Shown: positions 57,448 through 64,000 of the stretch, piece by piece | How positions within the stretch are numbered: position 1 is the first letter of the stretch | How the letters are laid out: the number at the start of each line of letters is the position of its first letter | The notes under the pieces: generated by a model | The model's database searches: none | The model's input: only the letters and a program-made list of their open reading frames with translations | Told to the model about the DNA's origin: nothing | Origin: CBDCRK01 sp965220955 | Lineage (GTDB): Bacteria; Desulfobacterota; Binatia; Bin18; CBDCRK01 | DNA: 64,000 bases | Direction of reading: 5' to 3' | NCBI GenBank assembly: GCA_965220955.1 | Contig: CBDCRK010000011.1 | Location: 1 to 64,000 of the forward strand | Position numbers and translations under genes: made by a program

Positions 57448-58500
57448 ATGATTTTAGTTTTTGTAGGTGCGGGAGGCTCAGCCGCTGTTGATCCAGATCA
57501 GTATCCGACCACTGTCGAGTTCTTCAAGCGTCTTCCCAAGGAAATAACACAGCAACCCCTTTTCACCCTCGTCCGTGAATTCCTAATGACGCAGAAGGAG
57601 GATGGACAGCCTATCGATATTGAAGAAGTCCTGTGGAGCCTTGATAAACTTCAAGAGTATTTCTCGTTGTCCCGCGCTACCCATACTATAGAGGGATGGA
57701 TCATGGCGAAGAATCGTCTTAACCAATTGGATGGCAACGCGCTTCCTGGAGGGAGTAACCCGCTTTTGGGAGGGATAGACAACATCAGCGTTAATCACTT
57801 AACACCGCTACGAGATAGCATCAATGCCAAGGTACATGAATTCTATGTGAAGCGTCCCGACGAGAACAAGTTGTCGGATTGGGTTAACCTCCTCCGGCAT
57901 ATCGAAGGGCTTGACCCGGTTATTGAGATTTTCACAACGAACTATGATCTGGTGCTGGAAACAGCCGTGAATAGAGCCAAAATAAGGACGACAACAGGTC
58001 GAGAGTTCGATGGTTTGCATACGTTTTTGAATACCGCCCTCTGGGATGAACCCAGCGGACCCCCTAAGTATCACGGACGGCTGACCAAACTACACGGGTC
58101 CATGGACTGGCAACGCAGAGGCAATACAATTCTTTGTAGCGACCTTTATACCGGAAACCCCCAACAACACTCAATCTTGTATCCAGGATTCAAAGGAGAG
58201 CCCAACGAGGAGCCCTTCATCAAATTCCATGAACATCTACGAGCTGTGGTACGCGAAGCAGGGGCAGCGTTTTTTATCGGTTTTGCCTTTCGCGACGACT
58301 ATATTAACACAATCCTCTCTGGGCTCCGTCCGAAGACTCCCAAATACGTCATTGACAAAGAAGACTCACCTCCCGCTCTTGCTTTCCTAGATGGATGCAA
58401 GCATTTCAGCAATGGGCTTACGGTAGGGGCGATCCAGGACTGCATAAAAAGCCTAGCTGCCGTCATTTTTCAGGAGTTGAAACAACATTTAAAACCGTAG
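57448..58500 (+). CDS. SIR2-like domain protein, candidate defence NADase
   Basis: This 350-residue protein shows SIR2-family landmarks: FVGAGGSAAVDP at the N-terminus, IFTTNYD with Asn165, KLHGSMDW with His216 and AFFIGFAFRDDYIN. SIR2-like proteins in prokaryotic defence systems deplete NAD+ during phage infection. This one has no extra domain and stands 61 bp after hsdMS with its own AAGGAGG site. It may be an add-on to the restriction system or a separate system; both are inference from position and fold. Confidence 0.85.
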   Translation: MILVFVGAGGSAAVDPDQYPTTVEFFKRLPKEITQQPLFTLVREFLMTQKEDGQPIDIEEVLWSLDKLQEYFSLSRATHTIEGWIMAKNRLNQLDGNALPGGSNPLLGGIDNISVNHLTPLRDSINAKVHEFYVKRPDENKLSDWVNLLRHIEGLDPVIEIFTTNYDLVLETAVNRAKIRTTTGREFDGLHTFLNTALWDEPSGPPKYHGRLTKLHGSMDWQRRGNTILCSDLYTGNPQQHSILYPGFKGEPNEEPFIKFHEHLRAVVREAGAAFFIGFAFRDDYINTILSGLRPKTPKYVIDKEDSPPALAFLDGCKHFSNGLTVGAIQDCIKSLAAVIFQELKQHLKP

Positions 58501-58526
58501 GTCGGGTTAGCGGAGCGTAACCCGAC
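58501..58526. repeat. GTCGGGTTA/TAACCCGAC hairpin repeat
   Basis: GTCGGGTTA (58501-58509) and TAACCCGAC (58518-58526) form a 9-bp stem directly after the SIR2 stop. The same type, with GTCGGATT, occurs at 60778. This is a widespread intergenic palindrome and may act as the 3' end of the SIR2 mRNA. Confidence 0.7.
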
Positions 58527-58650
58527 AGCCGCCTCCTTCACCGTATGGAATGCGGCCGGTAGGTTCCGTGGTCGATAATGGGCATTGTTGGATATGGATT
58601 TTTTATTTACACTGTATCCAGTTCCAATTCTAGTCAAGGAGGTTTGGACC

Positions 58651-58867
58651 ATGGCCAGAGACACTTACAAATATCACTTCAAAAAGGGCAACAAGATTGT
58701 TCATACGGGCATAACCAACGATCTCGAATGGCGCGAGCAAGAGCACAAAGAGGCCTTTGGGGAAAGCGGCCACATCAAGAAAGGTAGGTTACGTGACGAC
58801 TCTCGACGCCGCCCGGAAATGGGAAAGCGAACAAGCAAAAAAGGGAAAGCCTAGCAGAAGGGGTTGA
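58651..58867 (+). pseudogene. Small GIY-YIG-like protein, frameshifted
   Basis: The start ATG with GGAGG reads MARDTYKYHFKKGNK, then IVHTGITNDLEWREQEHKEA, a small GIY-YIG-like family. After GHIKK the current frame gives an Arg/Lys-rich tail ending at 58854. Deleting one A of the AAA at 58780-58782 restores VGYVTTLDAARKWESEQAKK and a stop at 58865-58867, as in intact relatives. Either the gene is recently broken or there is a sequencing slip. Confidence 0.65.
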
Positions 58868-58996
58868 TAAAGAATTAGTCAATATACATGCCTGACCCCT
58901 AAGTCTCTACAATCGGGAAACCGAATCGGCAGTCCTGATCACGACATATCGGCCCGACCCTGCACGGTGGGTCAACTGGCGTACAAGGAGGCAGAG

Positions 58997-59242
58997 ATGA
59001 TTCCATTCAATAAGTGCCCGGTGTGTAGTGGAGAAGTCGTTGCGAAGCAGACCGAAAAGCTCCTCCGTGGGGGTGTTAATTTCGCTACGGTGACCGTCCC
59101 TGCGGAAGTCTGTCTGCGCTGTGGAGAGCATCTGTACTCTCCCGAGACGATTCGTCTGTTCGAGCAAGTCCGCCGAAAGCTCAGCGCTCAAGACGTGGAA
59201 GGATTTGAACCCTTGGGAAGATCGTTCCGCATTCCGAACTAG
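58997..59242 (+). CDS. YgiT-type zinc-finger antitoxin-like protein, no toxin partner seen
   Basis: This 81-residue protein (AAGGAGG site) has CPVCSG and CLRCGEHLYSPE, the two CxxC zinc pairs of YgiT/MqsA-type N-terminal domains, and an FEQVRRKL helix. Family members are usually encoded right after an MqsR/DUF4258-type toxin. The 130 bp upstream hold no such gene, so it appears orphaned. Confidence 0.82.
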   Translation: MIPFNKCPVCSGEVVAKQTEKLLRGGVNFATVTVPAEVCLRCGEHLYSPETIRLFEQVRRKLSAQDVEGFEPLGRSFRIPN

Positions 59243-59323
59243 GGGTGGCGGGTGAAGAGGCTAAAGCGGAGACGGAGGAGGCTAAAAGTTAGAGACGCGA
59301 TAAAGCCCATGAGGAGAATCGCT

Positions 59324-59539
59324 GTGAAATACGCTATCCTCATCGAAAGAACCGACAACGGCTACTCCGCTTATGCGCCCGATTTACCCGGTTGCATAGC
59401 CGCCGCAGACACAAAAATCGAAGTGGAAGAACTGATCCGCGAAGCTCTCAGCCTACATCTCGAATCACTCCGCGAACACGGCGACCCAATCCCCGAACCG
59501 CAAACTACCGCCACCCTGATTGAGGTCCCACCCGTTTAA
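59324..59539 (+). CDS. HicB-like antitoxin, no HicA partner seen
   Basis: Starting at GTG 59324 with GAGGAG 7 bases upstream, the 71-residue protein reads VKYAILIERTDNGYSAYAPD, then LPGCIAAADT and EELIREALSLHLESLREHG. This is the HicB_lk antitoxin domain. No HicA-type toxin gene (about 60-80 codons) is found on either side, so it is an orphan or its toxin was lost when the hsdS remnant region was rearranged. A longer start at 59252 has an Arg-rich, unlikely N-terminus. Confidence 0.82.
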   Translation: MKYAILIERTDNGYSAYAPDLPGCIAAADTKIEVEELIREALSLHLESLREHGDPIPEPQTTATLIEVPPV

Positions 59540-59621
59540 GCGTTGCCGCCCAAAGTCCCAACTTTCATCCACCACCGCCAGCAACCCGGCTAGGCCTCGT
59601 CACCAAAATCGGATCGACCCC

Positions 59622-59702
59622 GCCCGGGTCAATGCCAACCGCAAATTGATCGAGGGCTTCGAGAAGAAGATTCAGGATGTCATTGTTCCTAGCAGGGGAT
59701 AA
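59622..59702 (+). pseudogene. Remnant of an hsdS C-terminus
   Basis: The frame reads ARVNANRKLIEGFEKKIQDV then a short tail and TAA. It aligns with the end of the intact HsdM-HsdS protein (LVSANRELIERFEKKIQAAI). About 25 codons of a third hsdS-related copy thus survive, with unrelated sequence on the 5' side. Confidence 0.7.
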
Positions 59703-59786
59703 ATGCGTAAACGTCCCCGTCAAGTAGACGGGGTAAAACTAGAGCTTCCGGGACTTGTTCACGGAACGAGCGTAACCTACCTCCCC

Positions 59787-60752
59787 CTACTCCACGGTTT
59801 CGTATGCGGTCGGCAGGTTATCCGGCTGGTAGTCGTTCTTAGGATTGTCCCGGCGCTTGAATACGCCTTTGTGGATCTTCGCTCCTGCCGGGATCTTGCG
59901 GACCTCTTCGCCGCGAAAAATCCAGAAACCCGTAAACGACTGGTGCAACTTGTCATGTGGGTTGCCTACGCGATCCGCAAGCCTATCCTCTTCTACCCGC
60001 ATCCCGCACGCTACCGCCTTGCCGAGCATCCAATGCAAGGCGATGTTCGACAACCCGCGTTCGCTGTACCCGCCGCCTACGTCCGCATGGACGCCCGCGA
60101 ACCAGACCTGCTCAAGGGTCTGATTCGTCCCTACCCTGCGCTCGTCCCAGAGAAAAGGCGGAAAATCGTTTCGCTTCTCGTCTATGGCCAGGGCGTGGAA
60201 GCCGTGGACAACCTCGGGGTTGAGCCGCGCGTCATGAAAACGCTTGCCCGCGTTCAGTGCCAACGACGCTACGGTGTCCCACACGCCGATGAAGTGGACC
60301 GGACAGGCACGGCCGAACGTCTTGCGGAAGCCGCGCGCAAGGTCGGTGTTTTTGGGGGTGTTGTAAACCTTCGAGGCGTATTCGACAAGGTTCCCGGCGT
60401 CCGCGCGGAGCAGTCCGCATTTGTAAAGCATCCCGGCCAGCGAACGCACGGTGAACGCGCCACGGCTGAACCCGAACAGATACACGCGATCTCCGCTTTC
60501 GTAACAGCCCATCAGGTAGCGATAGGCGTCCTCGACGTTTTTCTGGAGCCCGTAGCCGGTCGCTTGGTCGGCCAGGGATGTCAGTTTTCCACTCTCTTCG
60601 TGGTATTCCCAGCCGCCCGTGCCTACGCCCGGGTCGTAGTACGCGACCTGGGACGCGTCTTTTACGGCCAGATCGTAGGTTTCCACAACGTTCGTGTTGT
60701 TGCGTCCGTATTCGTTGCCGGTTCCGTCGCAGCAAACGACGATGTTCTTCAT
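59787..60752 (-). CDS. DUF2235/Tle1-like alpha/beta hydrolase
   Basis: From the ATG at 60752 the 321-residue protein shows KNIVVCCDGTGNEYGRNNTN, YYDPGVGTGGWEYHE, the nucleophile motif GFSRGAF with Ser96, GVWDTVASL and FAGVHADVGGGYSERGLSN. This is DUF2235, the catalytic domain of type VI secretion phospholipase effectors of the Tle1 type, also found in stand-alone hydrolases. No VgrG, PAAR or T6SS gene is nearby. Only a weak AGAGAA site is present. The overlapping plus-strand frame is a shadow. Confidence 0.87.
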   Translation of the reverse strand: MKNIVVCCDGTGNEYGRNNTNVVETYDLAVKDASQVAYYDPGVGTGGWEYHEESGKLTSLADQATGYGLQKNVEDAYRYLMGCYESGDRVYLFGFSRGAFTVRSLAGMLYKCGLLRADAGNLVEYASKVYNTPKNTDLARGFRKTFGRACPVHFIGVWDTVASLALNAGKRFHDARLNPEVVHGFHALAIDEKRNDFPPFLWDERRVGTNQTLEQVWFAGVHADVGGGYSERGLSNIALHWMLGKAVACGMRVEEDRLADRVGNPHDKLHQSFTGFWIFRGEEVRKIPAGAKIHKGVFKRRDNPKNDYQPDNLPTAYETVE

Positions 60753-60777
60753 ACAATTCTCTTGGATTAGCAAGACT

Positions 60778-60803
60778 GTCGGATTGCGCTACGCTAATCC
60801 GAC
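60778..60803. repeat. GTCGGATT/AATCCGAC hairpin repeat
   Basis: GTCGGATT (60778-60785) pairs with AATCCGAC (60796-60803) around GCGCTACGCT. It is the same class as the element at 58501 and lies just upstream of the DUF2235 start. Confidence 0.7.
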
Positions 60804-60988
60804 CTATGGGCTGCCGGTAGTCCATCTCGTATAGCGTGTTCTCAATGTCAAGACTACTATAATGCCGGCTTATAGCATCTTTCATTTGGGTAGGCGTCTG
60901 TTGATGATCCTGCTCCCTGTTTTGTAGGGGCGATCCTGTCGGCCATCCTGGCCGCGTGATCGCCCACTGTGCAAGGTCGCGGGCGGGC

Positions 60989-61082
60989 CGGCGAATACGA
61001 GATTCGCCCCTACGCTTTGTGGTGATAGGAAAGCGCAACCTTTCTCAAATTCTGATGTCCACTCAAGTGCAAACCGCTATAG
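60989..61082. repeat. About 100-bp repeat, copy B
   Basis: It matches 52936-53038, with the last 70 bases (GATAGGAAAGCGC ... CAAACCGCTATAG) identical and a short length difference after CCCCTACGC. Copies A and B bracket the HigBA, hsdMS, SIR2 and DUF2235 genes. Confidence 0.75.
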
Positions 61083-61249
61083 CCCGCGGTGGGGAAATTG
61101 AACCATGCTACTGTCTGGCTCGAAGGCTTCGGCCGATGCCTCTGCGATGCAGACCGATCGCATCCCCGTGGGTATCTATTGCAGCGCTGCTGTTGAAAGA
61201 AAGGCCGATATGGTCTATATTGGACCAATTCTTATTTGGAGGCTGGATC

Positions 61250-61528
61250 ATGAGCCGTTCTACACCCTGCCAGACCTGGACCGTTGCCGAGGCCAAGGCT
61301 CGCCTTTCCGAGATCTTGCGTCTCGCCGAAGAGGAGGGGCCTCAACATATCGGCAAACGTAAGTCCTTCGTGGTAGTCCCCGCGCACGTATGGGCCGAGA
61401 AGCAGTCGCAGCGCAAACCCATGGGCCAGTGGCTGATAGACAACATACCCCGGGGCGTGAATCTTGATATTCCTAGCCGTCGCGAGCCCGGGCGCGAGGT
61501 TCCGTTCAACAACGGCGATATAGAGTGA
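61250..61528 (+). CDS. Phd/YefM-type antitoxin
   Basis: This 92-residue protein begins with TWTVAEAKARLSEILRLAEE, the Phd/YefM dimer segment, followed by GPQHIGKRKSFVVVPAHVW. GGAGG precedes the ATG. Its end overlaps the GTG start of the PIN toxin by four bases (GTGA), giving tight stoichiometric coupling. Upstream frame extensions run through the repeat and are not supported. Confidence 0.88.
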   Translation: MSRSTPCQTWTVAEAKARLSEILRLAEEEGPQHIGKRKSFVVVPAHVWAEKQSQRKPMGQWLIDNIPRGVNLDIPSRREPGREVPFNNGDIE

Positions 61529-61944
61529 GCGGCTTCCTTCTCGACACTAACGTTGTTTCGGAGTTGACAAAGGATGCGCCGGACTCGCGGGTTGTTGAGT
61601 TCCTTGCCGCTCACGACGACCTATGGCTGTCGACTATCGTCCTGCATGAGCTGGACTTTGGCTTGAATCTGCTCCCGCTGGGGCGACGCCGCAACCGCAT
61701 AAGGGCTGCGTTGTTGGCATTCGTCATGGAGTACGAGGACCGAATCCTGGCGGTGGACCGTCCAGAAGCTGAGCAGGCAGCTACTCTGAGGGCGCAAGCA
61801 CATCGATCCGGCCGTGTCCTGCATCTGGGCGATGCGCTGATCGCCGGGACGGCCAAGACGCATAATCTCGCTGTTGCGACGAGGAACGTGGTGGACTTCG
61901 ATGGTTTGGACGTCGCCGTTACCAACCCTTGGGAGGCAATGTGA
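61525..61944 (+). CDS. PIN-domain toxin (VapC-like)
   Basis: This 139-residue protein starts with GTG and has the PIN acidic residues in FLLDTNVVSELTK, VLHELDFGL, LHLGDALIAGTAK and ATRNVVDFDGLDV. It would act as an RNase neutralised by the overlapping antitoxin. Confidence 0.9.
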   Translation: MSGFLLDTNVVSELTKDAPDSRVVEFLAAHDDLWLSTIVLHELDFGLNLLPLGRRRNRIRAALLAFVMEYEDRILAVDRPEAEQAATLRAQAHRSGRVLHLGDALIAGTAKTHNLAVATRNVVDFDGLDVAVTNPWEAM

Positions 61945-61981
61945 AAGGCGTCATCGAATCCACTGTGGAAAAAACTATAAA

Positions 61982-62455
61982 TCAGTCAGAATTTTCCAAT
62001 GAAGCGCGCGCCCTGCTTGTCGTTTCCTCAACCGCGACACTCGTAGAAATAGAATAGATATGAATATCAGGATGCTCCCGGCAAAAAATTCGGAAAATTT
62101 CATCCGCAAAAGCCCGCCCGATAAACGGTACCCCGGAAAAATCCAGTACGATTTCCTTGAATTTATCAAAGCGAGCCAGGACTCTTCTTGCCTGCGAACG
62201 GGAAACTAACTGTTCATTGCCGTATTGTGCAAGCTTGACCGGGACCAGGGTGCGAGAAAAGCCGTACTCTCCCTCTCCGGAAGTGTAGGCGTCAAACACC
62301 TCCGTGGTCGTTCTTTGCGAATAGATACCCATCTTCATGCTGACATAGGTTCCTGGTGATGGTTGCCGCTCTTCCGACTCTATGAGCCAGTCTTGTCTGT
62401 CGGTGCTCGCACTGAAAAAGAGACCGCCCGACAAAATACTGAATTTGTCGAACAT
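61982..62455 (-). CDS. Truncated HATPase remnant plus STAS-like DUF4325 domain
   Basis: This 157-residue frame has a C-terminal DUF4325 domain: LVPVKLAQYGNEQLVSRSQA, then RRVLARFDKFKEIVLDFSGV and IGRAFADEIFRIF. The first 60 residues (GGLFFSASTDRQDWLIE, PGTYVSMKMGIY) look like the end of a GHKL ATPase, with its G3-like GTYVSM box. In full-length relatives a complete ATPase precedes DUF4325, so this gene appears 5'-truncated. An in-frame stop lies just upstream and there is no ribosome site. Confidence 0.7.
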   Translation of the reverse strand: MFDKFSILSGGLFFSASTDRQDWLIESEERQPSPGTYVSMKMGIYSQRTTTEVFDAYTSGEGEYGFSRTLVPVKLAQYGNEQLVSRSQARRVLARFDKFKEIVLDFSGVPFIGRAFADEIFRIFCREHPDIHIYSISTSVAVEETTSRARASLENSD

Positions 62456-62481
62456 CCGCGAAGTAAAAAATATACCTTACC

Positions 62482-62510
62482 TTGACAATAAAGTGATTGA
62501 TAAATATTAT
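62482..62510 (+). promoter_or_regulatory. Promoter of the second Phd/PIN module
   Basis: TTGACA (62482-62487), a 17-bp spacer and TATTAT (62505-62510) form a near-consensus sigma-70 promoter 48 bp before the antitoxin ATG. Confidence 0.7.
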
Positions 62511-62518
62511 CTGACTAT

Positions 62519-62538
62519 GGTCATAACTACGGTCATAA
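62519..62538 (+). promoter_or_regulatory. Direct-repeat operator candidate
   Basis: Two GGTCATAA repeats (62519-62526 and 62531-62538) lie 12 bp apart at the predicted transcription start. This placement fits autorepression by the antitoxin or the TA complex. Confidence 0.5.
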
Positions 62539-62558
62539 TATTCAAATAAGGAGAAGGA

Positions 62559-62792
62559 ATGCCTTCCATTTCAAAAAGTAAATTGAAAGCCAATATGCTG
62601 CGGATCTTTCGCAATATTGAGGAAACCGGCGAAGAATTGATCGTTACAGATCACAATCGCCCCGTTTTACGCATTCAGCCTATTGCCCAGAAAAAGACCG
62701 TGGAAGAGGTGTTCGGCACCATTCAGGGCAAAGTCATCTACCGCGAAGACATCAATACACCGACCACCGACGAATGGGGAGAGCTGAGATGA
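62559..62792 (+). CDS. Phd/YefM-type antitoxin
   Basis: This 77-residue protein has the Phd/YefM pattern: SISKSKLKANMLRIFRNIEE, then TGEELIVTDHNRPVLRIQPI. A disordered toxin-binding tail follows, ending DEWGELR. AAGGAGAAGG precedes the ATG. The PIN toxin ATG overlaps its TGA (ATGA). Confidence 0.9.
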   Translation: MPSISKSKLKANMLRIFRNIEETGEELIVTDHNRPVLRIQPIAQKKTVEEVFGTIQGKVIYREDINTPTTDEWGELR

Positions 62793-63169
62793 TTGTTCTG
62801 GACACTTCAGCCCTCATCTTCTGGACCCTGGATCAAGAGCGGCTGTCTCAAACCGCGGCACAAGCAATCTCAGACGCCGACCGCATTGCCCTCAGCTCCA
62901 TCTCTATCTGGGAAATCGGCATCAAAATGCAAAAAGAAAAACTCTTCATACCGGTCTCCATCCAGGAATTCACGGATAAACTGGAACAAATCGACCGCCT
63001 CGATATTCTCCCTATAGACGTCCAGACCTGGATCAAAAACCTCGAACTCAACTGGGATCACCGCGACCCTGCCGACCGCACCATTGTTGCTACTGCCAGT
63101 CTGCACGCCTGCGCGCTCGTTACCTCCGATTCTGCTATCCGGGCATTTTATTCACAGACAATTTGGTAA
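62789..63169 (+). CDS. PIN-domain toxin (VapC-like)
   Basis: The 126-residue protein is read from the ATG overlapping the antitoxin stop. PIN residues are in MIVLDTSALIFWTL, SSISIWEIGIKMQKEKL, WDHRDPADRTIVATA and ALVTSDSAIRAF. The RDPADR signature is typical of this VapC branch. It is the last gene of the accessory island. Confidence 0.9.
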   Translation: MIVLDTSALIFWTLDQERLSQTAAQAISDADRIALSSISIWEIGIKMQKEKLFIPVSIQEFTDKLEQIDRLDILPIDVQTWIKNLELNWDHRDPADRTIVATASLHACALVTSDSAIRAFYSQTIW

Positions 63170-63194
63170 GAGATTTGTTTACCTTCAGACTTTC

Positions 63195-63578
63195 TTACAC
63201 GGCTCTGCCTGACGTGTGCGATGAGGTCACTGTGACCTCGTAGCTATCTGGCCCCATAATGGTAAACCAACGGTGGACTACCCCGGTTTCAATCTCAGAA
63301 GGATTCATATCCATATCCGCATACTCTTGCCGGGCTGCCATAATATCGTCCACCATCAAATCAAAGGGCGCCTTGGTCCTGGGCACAATGGGTTCTTCAG
63401 CCGGTCTCAGCACCAGGTGCGTCCCTCCCCGTAACTCTAGAACAGCTATGGTTTCGGTCTGATGGATATGCCGTAGCCCAAGCCTGACAAAATAGTCAGT
63501 AGCCGGGGCAATATCGCTCACCCGTAAGCTCACATGGCCAACGGCCACCAGCGGGCGGGCTTGAGCTTCTTTTGCCAT
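63195..63578 (-). CDS. VOC-family (glyoxalase/bleomycin-resistance-like) protein
   Basis: This 127-residue protein is a single vicinal-oxygen-chelate domain: GHVSLRVSDIAPATDYFVRL, GGTHLVLRP and YEVTVTSSH supply two His and one Glu as possible metal ligands. AAAGGAGG precedes the ATG. The substrate is unknown. Confidence 0.85.
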   Translation of the reverse strand: MAKEAQARPLVAVGHVSLRVSDIAPATDYFVRLGLRHIHQTETIAVLELRGGTHLVLRPAEEPIVPRTKAPFDLMVDDIMAARQEYADMDMNPSEIETGVVHRWFTIMGPDSYEVTVTSSHTSGRAV

Positions 63579-63904
63579 AAGGGCCTCCTTTCTGCACAGG
63601 TGACTATGTTAGAGAGCTTAGCAAATAGTCCGTTAGAATCAACCATTGATCTATTGCTTTTTAATAACCAATGCTGTTTTATTGGGATTTGCGTAACCAA
63701 AGAGTTGTGGTCTGGATGCAGCCAAGCGTAATCCAGGCGTAATCCCGTAATCCAGGCGTAATCCAGGCGTAATCCAGGAATGTTTGCCTTCAGTCTTGTT
63801 GCCCCGGATTCCGCGCTGCTTCATCCGGGCTACTGAGAGCTTGCCAACACAATGAGTGTCTTCTAGATTCTGCTTCCCAATTTCTTATGGAGGGATCTAT
63901 ACAT
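63579..63904. other. Divergent intergenic region with a minisatellite
   Basis: Apart from the GCGTAATCCAG repeat at 63726-63777, nothing recognisable is seen. It should hold the promoters of the VOC gene and the aldo/keto reductase. Confidence 0.45.
63726..63777. repeat. Imperfect 11-bp tandem repeats
   Basis: GCGTAATCCAG recurs about five times in tandem with one shortened unit (GCGTAATCC-CGTAATCCAG). It is non-coding. It is too short and without spacers, so it is not a CRISPR array. Confidence 0.75.
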
Positions 63905-64000
63905 ATGCAGCTGTCTGAAGAAAGCAGGCTTCAGTTTACCCCTGATTTGCACATTTGTCGCCTATTAAACGGCATGTGGCAGGTCTCTGGCGGCCATGGG
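63905..64000 (+). CDS. Aldo/keto reductase, N-terminal part (runs off the window)
   Basis: From the ATG at 63905 (GGAGGG 10 bases upstream) the frame reads MQLSEESRLQFTPDLHICRL then LNGMWQVSGGHG up to the window end. The ICRLLNGMWQVSGGHG segment is the first strand of an aldo/keto reductase subgroup. The catalytic residues lie beyond the window. Confidence 0.75.
   Translation, partial: MQLSEESRLQFTPDLHICRLLNGMWQVSGGHG

Larger units (their letters stand above)
60753..61249. other. Intergenic region with clustered repeats
   Basis: It holds the GTCGGATT hairpin (60778-60803) and a small inverted-repeat element bounded by GTAGGGGCGA (60926) and TCGCCCCTAC (ending 61014). The copy of the roughly 100-bp repeat follows (60989-61082). 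The stretch 61083-61210 shows nothing, and a short inverted repeat TGGTC...GACCA (61211-61227) lies just before the antitoxin gene and could be its operator. Confidence 0.5.

Noticed and set aside
59703..60770. Long plus-strand open frame opposite the DUF2235 gene
   Set aside because: The minus strand carries all DUF2235 motifs; the plus-strand product has no recognisable motif and mirrors the codon bias of the real gene.
63726..63777. Short tandem repeats as a CRISPR array
   Set aside because: The units are 11 bp and directly adjacent without spacers.

Overview
This 64 kb window is bacterial chromosomal DNA from what looks like an uncultivated lineage. Six luciferase-like flavin monooxygenases, three enoyl-CoA hydratases, a class III CoA-transferase, a hydantoinase B, an amidohydrolase-2 enzyme, two GSTs and two genes that appear to use in-frame UGA as selenocysteine fit Tectomicrobia/Entotheonella-like or other environmental 'delta'-type genomes. 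That placement is an inference from gene content; no rRNA or tRNA gene was seen.

Positions 1-48376 are host-like DNA of short operons, nearly all with strong AGGAGG-type ribosome binding sites. 1-7300 holds the start of a hydantoinase B, an alpha/beta hydrolase, a CaiB-type CoA-transferase, an NtaA-like monooxygenase, two coupled GNATs and a CocE-type hydrolase. 7377-10534 is a minus-strand operon whose first and third genes are open across UGA: an AhpD/CMD-fold protein with CxxU and a UGSC-family protein, each UGA followed by a bacterial-SECIS-like hairpin. With them are a conserved partner protein, a RidA without the usual arginine and a MaoC hydratase. 10989-21958 carries CoA-ester enzymes, M20 peptidase, methyltransferase, three LLM monooxygenases, two GSTs, Nudix, RlmE and a GFA gene broken by a 20-bp tandem duplication. 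22188-33593 has ClpB, TetR, dodecin plus a metallo-beta-lactamase-fold protein, endonuclease III, a MacB-type permease with two tiny downstream genes, two more LLM proteins (one with a signal peptide), a SnoaL protein, a PEP-mutase/ICL-family enzyme and a Uma2 protein. 33724-39387 encodes a tandem-duplicated UvrA of about 1887 residues with four ABC cores. It is followed by TypA/BipA, an MFS carrier, an amidohydrolase, a peroxiredoxin-like/2OG-oxygenase fusion and an OPT transporter.

Positions 48723-63169 form an accessory/defence island. It holds a type I restriction system (hsdR, a decayed hsdM copy, an intact hsdM-hsdS fusion and an hsdS tail remnant), a GxxExxY protein, a SIR2-like protein, HigB with HigA and an ImmA/IrrE peptidase split by a G8 tract, two Phd/PIN toxin-antitoxin pairs, orphan YgiT and HicB antitoxins, a DUF2235 hydrolase, a truncated HATPase/STAS-like protein and several repeats. 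Host functions resume with a VOC protein and the start of an aldo/keto reductase.

Repeats include a pair of 166-bp MITE-like elements (30308, 39793), a GGGAGAGGG/GGGTGAGGG REP family, two GTCGG(G/A)TTA hairpins and a roughly 100-bp repeat bracketing part of the island. The items I consider most worth following are the two-selenoprotein operon, the double UvrA and the remodelled type I/SIR2/TA island.
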